A DNA stretch of 64,000 nucleotides from assembly GCA_022113835.1 (NCBI GenBank), contig JAILWY010000016.1, forward strand, positions 7,037,501 to 7,101,500, in the 5' to 3' direction. Below, one piece after another: positions 27,720 through 41,358 of the stretch. How positions within the stretch are numbered: the first letter of the stretch is position 1; every line of letters begins with the position of its first letter. The notes under the pieces were generated by a model. That model ran no database searches. It saw only the letters and a program-made list of their open reading frames with translations, and was not told where the DNA came from. The translations under genes were made by a program, and so were the position numbers. The DNA is from Atopsyche davidsoni (lineage: Eukaryota > Arthropoda > Insecta > Trichoptera > Hydrobiosidae).

Positions 27720-27985
27720 GGTGAGCGCGTGATTGCATACCCCCGATGGTGCGGCGGGAGGAGCCCGGGCGGGGGCTGCATCCTCGGCGGCTCGGCGGCT
27801 CGGCGGGCCACACCGCTCGGGCGGCGCTTATTGATCCCGTGACGTCACGGCCGCGCCCACCCCCGCCCCCCCGCTCCCCCGCCCCGCCCCGCCCCGCCCC
27901 GCCCCGCCCCGCCCCGCCCCGCCCCGCCCCGGTGCTGCCAGCCCCGCCGGGGAAACTTCTCGCCGACTCGGGAAACTTGCAACAC
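27720..27985. promoter_or_regulatory. CpG-rich island with a palindromic CRE
   Basis: This is one of the most GC-rich segments of the window, with repeated CGGCGG blocks, the CRE TGACGTCA at 27840-27847, and a (GCCCC)n tract resembling serial GC boxes. Frames on both strands run through it because stop codons are AT-rich, so they are not evidence of coding. It may be a core promoter or alternative first exon, possibly of the Gαo gene downstream, but nothing in the sequence proves the link. Confidence 0.35.
27881..27930. repeat. (GCCCC)10 pentanucleotide repeat
   Basis: Ten uninterrupted GCCCC units are preceded by further C-rich sequence. The minus strand reads (GGGGC)n and has runs of four G at regular spacing, suitable for G-quadruplex formation. 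Confidence 0.95.
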
Positions 27986-28464
27986 CGAACCGATAACACC
28001 AACCTATTTATTTTTTAATCTGATCGTTTTTGTCCTCTTACTTCTTTTTATCATCAAAATTTTAACTTTTCCTAGTAACATAAATAAAATATAATAAAAA
28101 AAAATTGAAAACAAAGAATACACGATAAGGTTGAGTATAAATTTATAGAACAAATTCCGGGTCAAAGATTAAAGTATCGCATCATGACGTCGTCGCATTG
28201 TTAAACTCCAATTTTTATTTTGTGATTTTACGACTCTTTGATCCTAAAAGCTGTAAAACCAATAACCACAACGACGACTGTACTCGTGCATTACCAATCT
28301 GCAATGTAATCCTTCGTTTGATGGCTGGTTTTTTTATTATATACTTTTGGTCAAACCGAAATAGTCCTATAGTGTAACTTTTATTATAACCGAGACTTTT
28401 CTGTAACGTCATTTACTGCGGGTGCTTATTTGTGATGATCAGCTTGTTCTTGTTTTAAAATAAA

Positions 28465-28590
28465 TAAACGCGACGCCGGGGCTCACTGGCCGCGGGGCTC
28501 AGTGAGCGCGTTAGAGCGCCGCCCGCTGCCGAGCCCTCCTGGCCGCCCAGGCCGTCACCTGTTCACCAGTTCACCGGTTCACCTGGCTGA
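28465..28590. promoter_or_regulatory. GC-rich patch with clustered GTTCACC/E-box repeats
   Basis: A CpG-rich block ends in a cluster of near-repeats of GTTCACC (about 28556-28584) that includes two CACCTG E-boxes. CACCTG is the core bound by Snail-type zinc fingers and some bHLH factors. Regulatory function is inferred. Confidence 0.25.
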
Positions 28591-29038
28591 ACTGATATTT
28601 TAAAAAAACCATATTTTTTTAGTGAAATTTTTACATCGAAAAGCCAACTGTTATATCAACATACAAATATATTGTCACTATCGATTATATTACGTATCGT
28701 TGTTGTGTAGATTTTCTTTATATATACTTGACTTTACATATTCTTAAATTCATAAATAACAGTTATTTTAACAGTATTTAAATTTGTTGCATCGTATCGC
28801 CGGCTATCAGTAAGGTGGAGCAAGGTATCCGAGTGAGATCGCCGCACTGACAGGTGCTCGTGTGGAGAAACACGCTCAATTCATTGCATACAATTTAGTT
28901 TTGAAGGACTTTATTTTAACGCATTCGAGATATATCATTGACAAAAGGGATTGCGTATTCAACTCTTCCACGATGTGGTGTTCGGACTCCCCAGATTGGT
29001 TTCTTCGGGTTGGAATGTCTCCCGTGTACATGTAATGC

Positions 29039-29113
29039 AAGGGAGGGAGGGAGAGAGGGAGAGAGGGAGAGAGGGAGAGAGGGAGAGAGGGAGGGAGGCA
29101 GGGAGGCAGGGAG
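29039..29113. repeat. Purine-strand GGGA/GAGA/GGCA tandem repeat
   Basis: About 75 bp of GGGAGGGA, then GGGAGAGA units, then GGGAGGCA units, all purine on the plus strand except the C of the last type. It can act as GAGA-factor-like or triplex-prone sequence. The plus-strand frames across it are repeat artefacts. Confidence 0.9.
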
Positions 29114-30315
29114 GCTGCTCGGGGCGAGTCGCGCCGCAGCCTGTCTGGCAGTGCCCGGCGGATCCGCGGATTTATTTTCTTTGTACGTGTCCCATTCTGT
29201 TTTCTATTTCTGTCGCCTTTAACTACGCGCCCATATCCAGCGTGATCTGCCCTTTAGTTAGTGGCGTCGTAAATCCACACCAGAAAAACCATTACGCGGC
29301 ACCATAAAACAGCTGGCATCGAGACGCGCGTACGACGAGTACACATTGACTGATTTCAATGCACTGTTGGATGAAAGTCTACCTACTATGCCTACCAATG
29401 AATGTAAAATATACTCGCTTAAATTGAACTTAGTGTTTTTTTCCGAATATGCTCTATCAAAAACCCTCGCTTCAGAGATGACTAATTTATGTTTTTTTCT
29501 TATCGTGCGGCACCCTTTACAATGATTGAACATAGCAAGGACATATCGACTGTTTTCAACCTACTCTTGGACTGAGGCTTTCCTGTGTTAATATTGAAAG
29601 AAATAAGCTTAGTATTGATTAAGTAATGTTTTTTTTTTAACCGCAATCATTTGTTTTTTATTTATTTCTTTGAATAACTCACAGCATGCATGCACCCGCG
29701 GCGCGTTGCGCAGCAGGGAGGGGTAGGGGCGGCAGGGGAGCAATACGGCAATACGGCTTTATTATTCCGTTGGTAAAACTGCGTAAATCAACACTTTCCC
29801 GTGCACAATGGGCCGGTGGCGCTCGGGCGAGTTCATTTGCATGCGCTGACCGCCGCGTCCTTGGGATCTTTTCATTTTCTCTTTTGTGTGTTTTCTTTCA
29901 CGCTGTGCTCACTTTGCCGAATGAGACCGTATTTGATATTTTATTTCCAGTGTTTCGAGATGTCTGAACTATTGTAACACGCCCGGAGGTCGCCTACCTC
30001 AGAACGCCTAATGTTGTGTCTACACGTTCCCGCTGAACGGAAATGGTCGAACCTAGGCACACACGAGTTAGGAAATATAGTACTTCATATGTATATATTT
30101 AATGATTAAATTTGTGATTTTTCCTCATCGTTTTTCAGCGATAGAATCTTACGACGTAGGCAGCTCGTTAGTGGAACAATTAGGCGGCTTTATCATTGAT
30201 ATATTTCAGTTGAAACTGCGGATGCCTCAATTGCAAGTTCTTTGTTTTCTCTTAATTTCTTAATTTTACAAGGTTTTTCTACTGTATATATTTGTAAAGC
30301 ACCAAGTTCATTTAA

Positions 30316-31350
30316 CCCTTTGCGCTCGAGACCGTTTCCGCGCGGACTAATCAGCAACTCGAAGCGTTTCGTATCACTTTCGGTGATTTTTTTACCTCTA
30401 ACTTAAAATGTTCACACACACAAATTGACACATAATTTTTTTAATTTTAATATTTAATGTATATTTACATCTTTACGAAGATAGGTTCGTAAACATAAGT
30501 CTTTGTAATTTTGCTTTGTATGATATTTCATGTAACAATTGCCGAGATGCATGCCCGGCTTTTCGGGACAAGTATCACAAAAGTATGTCGTTTGATGTCT
30601 TTTGCCGGGTTTATTTTTTTGAGAACAGACTTTGTAATCCTTCCTAACTCCTGTTAGAATGTTATGCAGCCTTCCACTTAGGCGGATTTTCGGAATCGCA
30701 GGTTGAAGTGAAGCTCTAGCACGTGTCTGACGAAAATCTCCAGTCAATTGCCGAACTAAGGTTTTCATATACCGCATGTGATTAAGCGGCTGTTCTCCTC
30801 TCAGCTGTTTAGTGAGATACACATTATCATAATATTATTATATATTATAAAGCAAACAAAGTAATGGTACGATAAGTGAATGGAAAGGTTATTGATATTG
30901 TGAGGGAGAAAAAAGTCTATTCTTCAGTGCAATATAAGTTTAAGCAAATAATGACCCTCAAATGAATGATTACGATAAGAAGTACAAGCAAAAAATATAT
31001 GGGTTGATTAGGTACACATCTAGTCATTTTTCCATGGCTGTCAAGGTCGAACTGAGACCAAAAATGCAGTTCGCTTTATGGTGCCGCACTAATCTTGGAT
31101 AAGAAATTCTAGCGTAGTTTGAAAGGGGGATAACATGATCTTTGTAAAATTATATGGGCAGTGCTTAGTAACGAACTTTAAAGAACAAGATCACATAAAC
31201 ATAAAGAAGAAATCACCAGAAAAAAAACCATAAATAGTTATCACCGCACATCGAATTTCCGCACCAAGCAAATTGGTGCGGAATCCGCACCTCTCGAGTT
31301 GCGGCATTACATCGTGTGGTGCGGAATCCGCACCTCTCGAGTGCAAAGGG
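30316..31350 (-). mobile_element. Defective piggyBac-like transposon with intact ends
   Basis: The element is bounded by TTAA on both sides (30312-30315 and 31351-31354), the target-site duplication of piggyBac transposons. The left end is CCCTTTGCGCTCGAG. The right end is its reverse complement with one difference (CTCGAGTGCAAAGGG). It spans 1,035 bp and holds only the C-terminal part of a transposase on the minus strand, so it is an internally deleted, non-autonomous copy. Near the right end are two direct copies of a 24 bp unit, each with the palindrome GGTGCGGAATCCGCACC (31275-31291 and 31318-31334), and a further hairpin with arms CCGCACCAA/TTGGTGCGG at 31259-31281. These look like subterminal transposase-binding repeats. 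Confidence 0.93.
30454..30822 (-). pseudogene. piggyBac-type transposase, C-terminal fragment
   Basis: The 122-residue frame matches the end of piggyBac-derived transposases. It has the stretch before the C-terminal domain (KTLVRQLTGDF), then a cysteine-rich zinc-binding tail: a C at DYKVCSQK, then YFCDTCPEKPGMHLGNCYMK and a following histidine. The DDD catalytic core and N-terminus are absent. In-frame stops (TAA TAA) lie just upstream at about 30.84 kb and no ATG opens the frame, so it is a 5'-truncated remnant rather than a gene. It lies wholly inside the TTAA-bounded element. Confidence 0.9.
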
Positions 31351-31502
31351 TTAATAATAGAATATTGTAATTATTAAATTATAATAGATTTTTGTTCATA
31401 TAGTATGTAAGATAAATTCAATAATGACGCCAATTTTTTTTGTTTGGTTATAACCACTCTGAAAGGAGTCGAAAGGAACCTTATTTGCAATGACTACGGA
31501 CT

Positions 31503-31841
<339 letters not shown>

Positions 31842-31859
31842 TTCGCGCCTAGTCGTGAA

Positions 31860-33060
31860 TTAAAAACATAGTTTTGTATATAAGTAAATTAAAAAAAATT
31901 TGTGCGTAAAAATAGTGCGGGCTGTATACCCGTGAAGCGGAAGAAAGGGTAGGAGTTTTTCATTAAGCGCGCCACTGCGGGAGTAGGTTTCAGTTTTCCC
32001 TTGTTCCTGGCAGATAGCAGGCCGCCCCCCCCCCCAGCCCCCCCCCCCGCCCCTCCCACCCCTCCCACCCTCGAATTACCTGTTGCCCAAAGAAACCCGC
32101 GCGCGCCTCGTTCGTAGCTTCGCTTCCTCAAACTTCTAGAGGCGAGTTCTTTTTTCACCAGCGCGGTTTTCAAAGCTCAGAATGAAACCGCAAGGAAAAT
32201 GAACAATGGGAATTTCCGGCTGGCGTTAAACGTAATGAGAGCTCTTTTCGACTCGGTTTTTTCCGCTCGCAAACGTTTTGTTATTTTAGCTCGGCTTTGC
32301 AGTAGCACGGATGCGCCGTAAAAACTTATTTTTCAAATTATCCTGCGCGATTTAAACTTGCACAACAAGCTCACGCTTTGTAACCCTTTTTGCGTTTACG
32401 ACTTCGCTAGAAAAAAATCTTTAAAGGATTCGCTTTAATGTATCCCGCGTTTCTGTTCTCGGTCGTGCTAATCATCGAGTACAAAAACATTTAATATGTT
32501 CAGGTATCATGCGAGTCTACGCGATCGCGTATCTATGCTGAGTTCGTGGCAATTTAAATAATCATTTCTCTTTTCAGCTAGGCTAGCCTGCGGTTTTTTC
32601 ATACATCGCAGAGATCCCGACTCCCCCGGGGCTCCGTGCAATTTCCCACAGATGGTATACCGCCCGGGTTTTTCTCTTTCATCTGGCAACACCGCATAAT
32701 GTGGGGGAATTTTCCGAAAGTTTTTTTTTTGTTTATCGCATTTCAAACGCGTAGGCAAAAAATGAAGGCGCATAAAAAATCGCAGCGCATGGAATAATAT
32801 TTCAATATGTGGAGATAACAAAGACTTTATATTCTCAAACGCTGGCAATACATTTTTTAAGAGTGCGCATGATTTACGTTATCTACGGACTTGCAAATTC
32901 TGAAAACAGGGCTCGCGCCGGTAAGTAAAAACGTACTCGGTAAACTTTTCAATTTGTGACTCTCGAACTTGCGATGGATGCATCGCAGTGCTGGTATAAA
33001 ACAAAAAAATACAGCTCTGGCCACACCCGATACACGGAATACAGTTTTTTGTTTTGTTAT
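31860..33060. other. Compositionally distinct 1.2 kb block without a supported gene
   Basis: The block is clearly less AT-rich than its flanks and contains poly-C tracts at about 32027-32055. Three leftward open frames occur (about 94, 113 and 68 codons) but are in different frames. The 113-codon one begins with TTG, and none resembles a family I recognise. It could be an old transposable element, an untranslated exon or a conserved regulatory block. Confidence 0.35.
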
Positions 33061-34040
33061 CATTAAATTGCTTCTGTATTTTTCAAGTATAATTTCTTTT
33101 GTATGAAATACTTAGGAAAATGTTTATTTATGAAACCTTTTGCTTAGACTTTGTTCTTCAGGGAGCAGCGGCGATACTACCATTCGAGCCGGAAAGCTAG
33201 ATGTTCCACTGCCATTTCATTGCATCGCTTATATGCATTGAACAATATTAAAAATTCAAAAATATAACTGAAAAAGAAATATAAAAATAAAATAACTTGC
33301 GGCTACTGAAAATACTTTCACTAGATTAATTTGAAATCGATAGATGAACCTCTAACGGCTATTTTATCGAGGTTCACACTTTTATTGTTAGTTTAACGTC
33401 AGTCAGTACTAGACATTCTCGCGTTTGCCATGTGCCAATGTCTATAGTTCAATAACCTATGCAAACATTCGTTTGGGTAAATGGTTATCACAATGTCAAG
33501 ATATGTGCATACGGGGACTCTGATTTCATAAAATAATTGTGGGTGGTAAGAATAAAAAATTGCACGGTATACTTTTATACAATGTAATATGAATTTGTCA
33601 ATATATTGATTCTGTTTTAAATACGGGTTACAATTCGAGTTTATAAAACTTTAATTCTTGAGTCAATTTGCGATTGTTAAATTATTTTGACAAATTCAAA
33701 ATCTATTGGTACTTGAATTTACAAATAACTAATTGTTACGAGTTGTCTAGTTCCAAGACTTACTTCTATTTATTTGTACAATTATTATATGAAAATATAA
33801 TTAAAGTGATTTTTCTCCTTAAAATATTCTTATTGTGTGTAAATTTTTACAAAACAATGTGCCATATAAAAACTGTAATTCGATAATTATCATCATTATT
33901 GAATCCCACTATAGTTTATATACAGACCGGAATTATTCATTATTTTTATATTACGCTACAGGTTATTAGACACTGTTTAAAGCTTGGGAATTGAATCAAT
34001 CAATTTAATAAAAAAAAAACTGAATATAAAGTACAGTATT
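33061..34040. other. AT-rich non-coding stretch
   Basis: No gene, repeat array or clear motif was found here. A 72-codon plus-strand frame at 33668-33886 is rich in F, Y, I and L because of AT bias, and I do not call it. Confidence 0.5.
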
Positions 34041-34047
34041 TTGATCA

Positions 34048-34420
34048 CCCCGTGGTCTAGTGGGTTGCACAGTTACACAACGACTGTGTAAGACTGCGGG
34101 TATTTTGGTTAGCTCAGTTTTGGTCGTCTCCTCTGGGCTTGTTGATGATGTTGATGATGTTGATAGTTGATGCTTATCGCGATGCACGGGGGCGGCGGCG
34201 GCAGTTGTCTGTCTGGAGGGGCGAGGTGGGCGAGGCGGGCGGGGCGGGGCGGGTGAGGCGCTATTAATACTGCGGCAGCGCGCCCGCCCAATCGATACCC
34301 CCTCTGTGTGCGTGCCGTGTGTCTCTTGTGCGTGTGTGCGTGTTGCGTGTGTGCATGTGTGCGTGTGAGCGTGTGAGCGCCGACACTCGCCGCCCACCGG
34401 CTCGGGTTCGAATCTCAACA
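34048..34420. repeat. Low-complexity GC/GT-rich segment with tRNA-like fragments
   Basis: The segment starts with CCCCGTGGTCTAGTGGGTTG (from about 34049), which resembles the 5' half of a tRNA-Glu with its A box. It ends with GGGTTCGAATC near 34402, a B-box-like motif. The two are about 350 bp apart, so this is not a tRNA; at most it is a SINE-like remnant. Between them lie GTTGATGAT repeats (about 34139-34170), GC-rich GGCGGG repeats and a GTGTGCGTG tract (about 34310-34378). Frames up to 140 codons across it are low-complexity artefacts. Confidence 0.4.
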
Positions 34421-34980
34421 GGCGCAAAATCTACTGTATATACTATCACTAGTAACTTTGTATCCCAAGTCAATCTAATCGTGGCCAAAGCAAACATGAC
34501 TATTCACTTCTTTGTGATACGATGCTTTTCTCGAAGCTAAACTCTGCATTGATTTGTCTTATACGGTATGATTTTATTGCTAATGTTTATTTTTATAGAA
34601 ATTATATATATATACGTTTTATTTTGATGATTTTTATATAAAATACAAGCTGCAACGTTTATAACAGATTTTTCTATTGTGTAGTTTTTTCACGCTATGA
34701 AAATATTGGCATCCAGAAAATACGGCTAAAGAGGTATATACGCTGTTTTCTGCCGTGTATAAATAAAACAACACGCAAAAATATCGAGCCCGTGAGGATA
34801 AAGCTACCTTCTCAGTCCTCGAGCCCCATTATTCTCAATTTTAACAAATTAAAATGCATACTTTATTCAGTATTTTCTTCTCGCTTGAGAAGCTGGTTAA
34901 AAATACTCCTTTCTTTTGAATATATGTATATATTAGAGTAAGGAAGATGCGAAGTTTAATATATTTATGTAGGTGCGTGC

Positions 34981-35002
34981 GGGGTTGGCGGGGTTGGCGG
35001 GG
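34981..35002 (+). promoter_or_regulatory. Predicted G-quadruplex motif
   Basis: Three GGGG runs are spaced by TTGGC, with two additional GG pairs. This is a strong sequence match for quadruplex folding, about 530 bp upstream of the first visible Gαo exon. Function is not known. Confidence 0.45.
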
Positions 35003-35533
35003 CCGGTGGCGCATAAAGAATGCTTAGGCGAACTTCGGGGGTTTTGGTGTAAATGGCAGTTGAAAGTTTGATTTGTGAAGGCCCCGGAGGCGCGCCCTGA
35101 CCCTCCCTACGCGGGATCTCGCGTCTCCCGACTCTTCGTATCGGCTTTCCGCGATACGCTCTTGACTCTTGTACCCGACTTTATCTAATCTCCTCCGATA
35201 TTACCATATTAAATACGAATCCCGAGCAGGTGATAAGATACAATTCGTCTTAGGTTTCTGTCGTTTGAAGATTTCATAACATCTATGAATTTCCCGGCCA
35301 CTGAACAATGAAAACAAGAAAAATATTTAACCCCTTGCGATTTTTCATATTTTAAATCTTTGTTTTCTTTTTAAAAAGAAATCGATTTATATTTATCAAT
35401 ATAAAATTTGATCTATTCATCTGCTCATTAACTATATTATAATAATTTAGTGTTTTGTGTTATGTAAATTCACTTTGTTCTGTTTTTCGGATATCACAAT
35501 TTTCTAACGGCCGTGTTCATTATTGCGTTACAG

Positions 35534-38628
<3,095 letters not shown>

Positions 38629-39880
38629 CTCCCCGACAACTATTTAATTATAAATAAAATGTTAAGAAAACCAAATTGTGTGCAAATGCCACCATCATCA
38701 ATACAATTGGATTTATTTAAGATGCTGCATTATTCAAGGTCGGCGACTGACATCTCACATGTCTTCATCATTTTCTTCTCACCGCATCTGATGAGGCCGA
38801 CTCGACGGAAGTCTAAAGGAGAATAAATTTTACCTTGTGCTATTGTTTATGATTCATTTCAACCCTAGAGTTAAAGGCCCTCGTCATCATATCGCAATGT
38901 TGAGTTGCTAGTCTCCGATCAGAGAGTGAAGCGTTTTATATGAAACTGTAAATGAAACAAGCATACACAAACTTCACGCATAAACCGTTAGAATTAAAGG
39001 AAACGTACAATTATTGTTTGTTTGATTGAATGCATCGGTTGTACGAGTATTAGCATTTTCAGAAAGTATCTTTGTTTTAATTTTTGCTATTGTTGCATTT
39101 ATTTTTGTAATTTTGCCTTTCTGCAGTACACAGGAAACGGCGCACAAATTTTTAAACATTCTTTGAAATGTTCAATGAAACACTTTATACGTAGTTGTTC
39201 TTATTTATACTTGATTATTACGGAATTTCGTTTGTTCTTAACAATATTGTAAACCACTATTTTGTATTAATGGAAGATTTTAATATTTGTGCAACCTGAC
39301 TTTGACCAATATTTAGATATCACCAATGTTGTTGAAAAAATGGTTTTAAATCCAAAGATGATTTCATATCAAATGTTGAGCAACGGAAGCAAATGTTGGT
39401 TTTGTAATGTAAATGATATTATGTTTATTTACATATTGCAATCGAAAGTGTTACTTTGTGATAAATTATATTACTGTCCAATATGATTGGCATTTAAATT
39501 GTTAAAGATACACTCGCATACGAAACACGGCTCGTTTGTCTATTGCAAGTTATTTTGTATTGAAGACTCAATTTTTCGACTATTATTGGTGATAGCTTTG
39601 AGAAACTATCGGATCAAACTACTAGTAACATTTTATTGAATCAAAATCATACAGATAACTGATTAACAAAATGTAAGAAAACTGTCTTTATAATTAAACT
39701 ATATTAATTATTTTAAATTAAATATAAAAGTATTGTAATGAAAGATAATTAATAATAAAAAATAAAAATAATGTATTGATAATGTTTAAAAGGTGGATAA
39801 AAAGATGTTAGATTATTTACCTCTGCTTCACTTCTCGAGAAAGAATGTTTGAAATTGATCATGGGTTTAATTTTGTGCTA
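38629..39880 (+). other. Gαo 3' untranslated/downstream region
   Basis: This follows the TAA stop. AATAAA signals occur at 38653-38658 and 38822-38827, either of which could end a short mRNA. The AT-rich sequence beyond contains only small, ATG-poor frames that I do not call. Confidence 0.45.
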
Positions 39881-39928
39881 GGATGCATCGACCATCTCCC
39901 ACGAGGACTTGAAGCCTCGGGAATATAG
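39881..39928 (+). other. Possible small cryptic or untranslated exon downstream of Gαo
   Basis: A segment of about 45 bp of balanced composition in AT-rich DNA is preceded by TTTTGTGCTAG (acceptor-like) and followed by GTAAGTG (strong donor). In one frame it reads DASTISHEDLKPREY. It matches no Gαo segment I know. It could be an exon of a longer 3' transcript or chance; the call rests on splice-like borders only. Confidence 0.2.
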
Positions 39929-40615
39929 TAAGTGACCATTCAAGAGTTGTGTTTTGCAATTTACATACTATCATTTATTTACATGCAGCTTTTGTGAACA
40001 AAATTATAATTTCTCCTAAAGTGTTGATTTAGAAAACTAGTAATTTTAAGAATTAATTTTCATTTCTGTGTTATTTGGTTCTTTGAATGTTTCAACTTAG
40101 CTTATAATTTTAGTGAAACTATTAAATATACAAATTATAAAATAAAATAACTACATTTATCTGAGGTGTATAAATAATGTTTACTTTGGCTACACTGGGT
40201 TGTTTGCGTTGTAACGGCTTGTGGCGGATGAGAGCTCTAGGTCAGTACTTTGTACTACATCAGTCGATTATCTTCTCAAAGTAATTCTTTTTATTAACAA
40301 ATTAGGGTGAGGTATGCTATAAGGTACAAGTGATGTAAAGTGTTTTCAATTGTTTACAACATTTATTCAACATCTCATAGTATTTTCATCATGTTTTTGC
40401 CAATGATAAACTTACCTTTCATTGATTATGTATTCTTGTACTTTAATTATAATGTTATTTGATTCTACTTAAATGTGCCATCGAACTCATTATCTTCTTT
40501 ATGATTTAGAGGCAAAAGAAATCACGTTTATTCTCTCTTTAAATGTATATGCATGCGTATGTGCACGTGTATATGAACATGTATGGATGTATTTATTTAC
40601 ATATTTGTTTATATA

Positions 40616-40626
40616 TGTATATATAG

Positions 40627-40671
<45 letters not shown>

Positions 40672-40676
40672 GTATG

Positions 40677-40709
<33 letters not shown>

Positions 40710-40714
40710 GTATG

Positions 40715-40782
<68 letters not shown>

Positions 40783-40798
40783 TAAATATATATATATA
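40616..40798. repeat. (TA)n microsatellite with TGTATG interruptions
   Basis: Nearly pure TA repeats have interspersed AAATGTATG units. Flanking frames that encode alternating Tyr/Ile are artefacts. Confidence 0.97.
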
Positions 40799-41193
40799 TT
40801 GTGATCGCTAGTTTTTCTCAGTTATTTTAGACCTAAATGTAAATCAACAAAATTTGATGTAATGGAAATTTCTGCACCTTCTTCACTCTATATTTTTACA
40901 AATTGCCAGAGTGTCAATTTATTGTCTAATAATTATTTATCATCATATTTGATGAGTTGTCAAAATACTTATTTTTTTACTTATCTTTTCTAATATATAT
41001 GAAGTTTATTTTCGTCCTTATGCATTTTATAAGCATATTATTTTTTTACATATTTGAATACCAAGCTATCTTTACATTGCATTTATGTGAGTTTTCACTA
41101 TTTGTGCTTACTAGTTAGCGGATACTTGAAGCTTCTTTCATTCCATTTGCATATTATTACCTTTATATACTTTTACTAAGATGCATAGTGATT

Positions 41194-41358
<165 letters not shown>

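Noticed and set aside
27539..28018. GC-rich frames of 90-114 codons on both strands
   Set aside because: They are produced by the (GCCCC)n tract and CpG island, where stop codons are scarce; no splice partners and no family resemblance.
28938..29307. Plus-strand frames rich in Gly, Arg and Glu
   Set aside because: They cross the GGGA/GAGA repeat, which is open in several frames.
32507..33063. Consecutive leftward frames of 113 and 68 codons
   Set aside because: They are in different frames, the 113-codon one starts with TTG, and no family resemblance is seen; retained only as a compositional observation.
34005..34427. 140-codon leftward frame rich in His, Thr, Arg and Pro
   Set aside because: It runs through GT-, GC- and GATGTT-repeat DNA; composition is explained by simple repeats.
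35329..35350. TTAACCCCTTGCG resembling a piggyBac-type end
   Set aside because: No inverted partner was seen; could be a solo remnant but unsupported.
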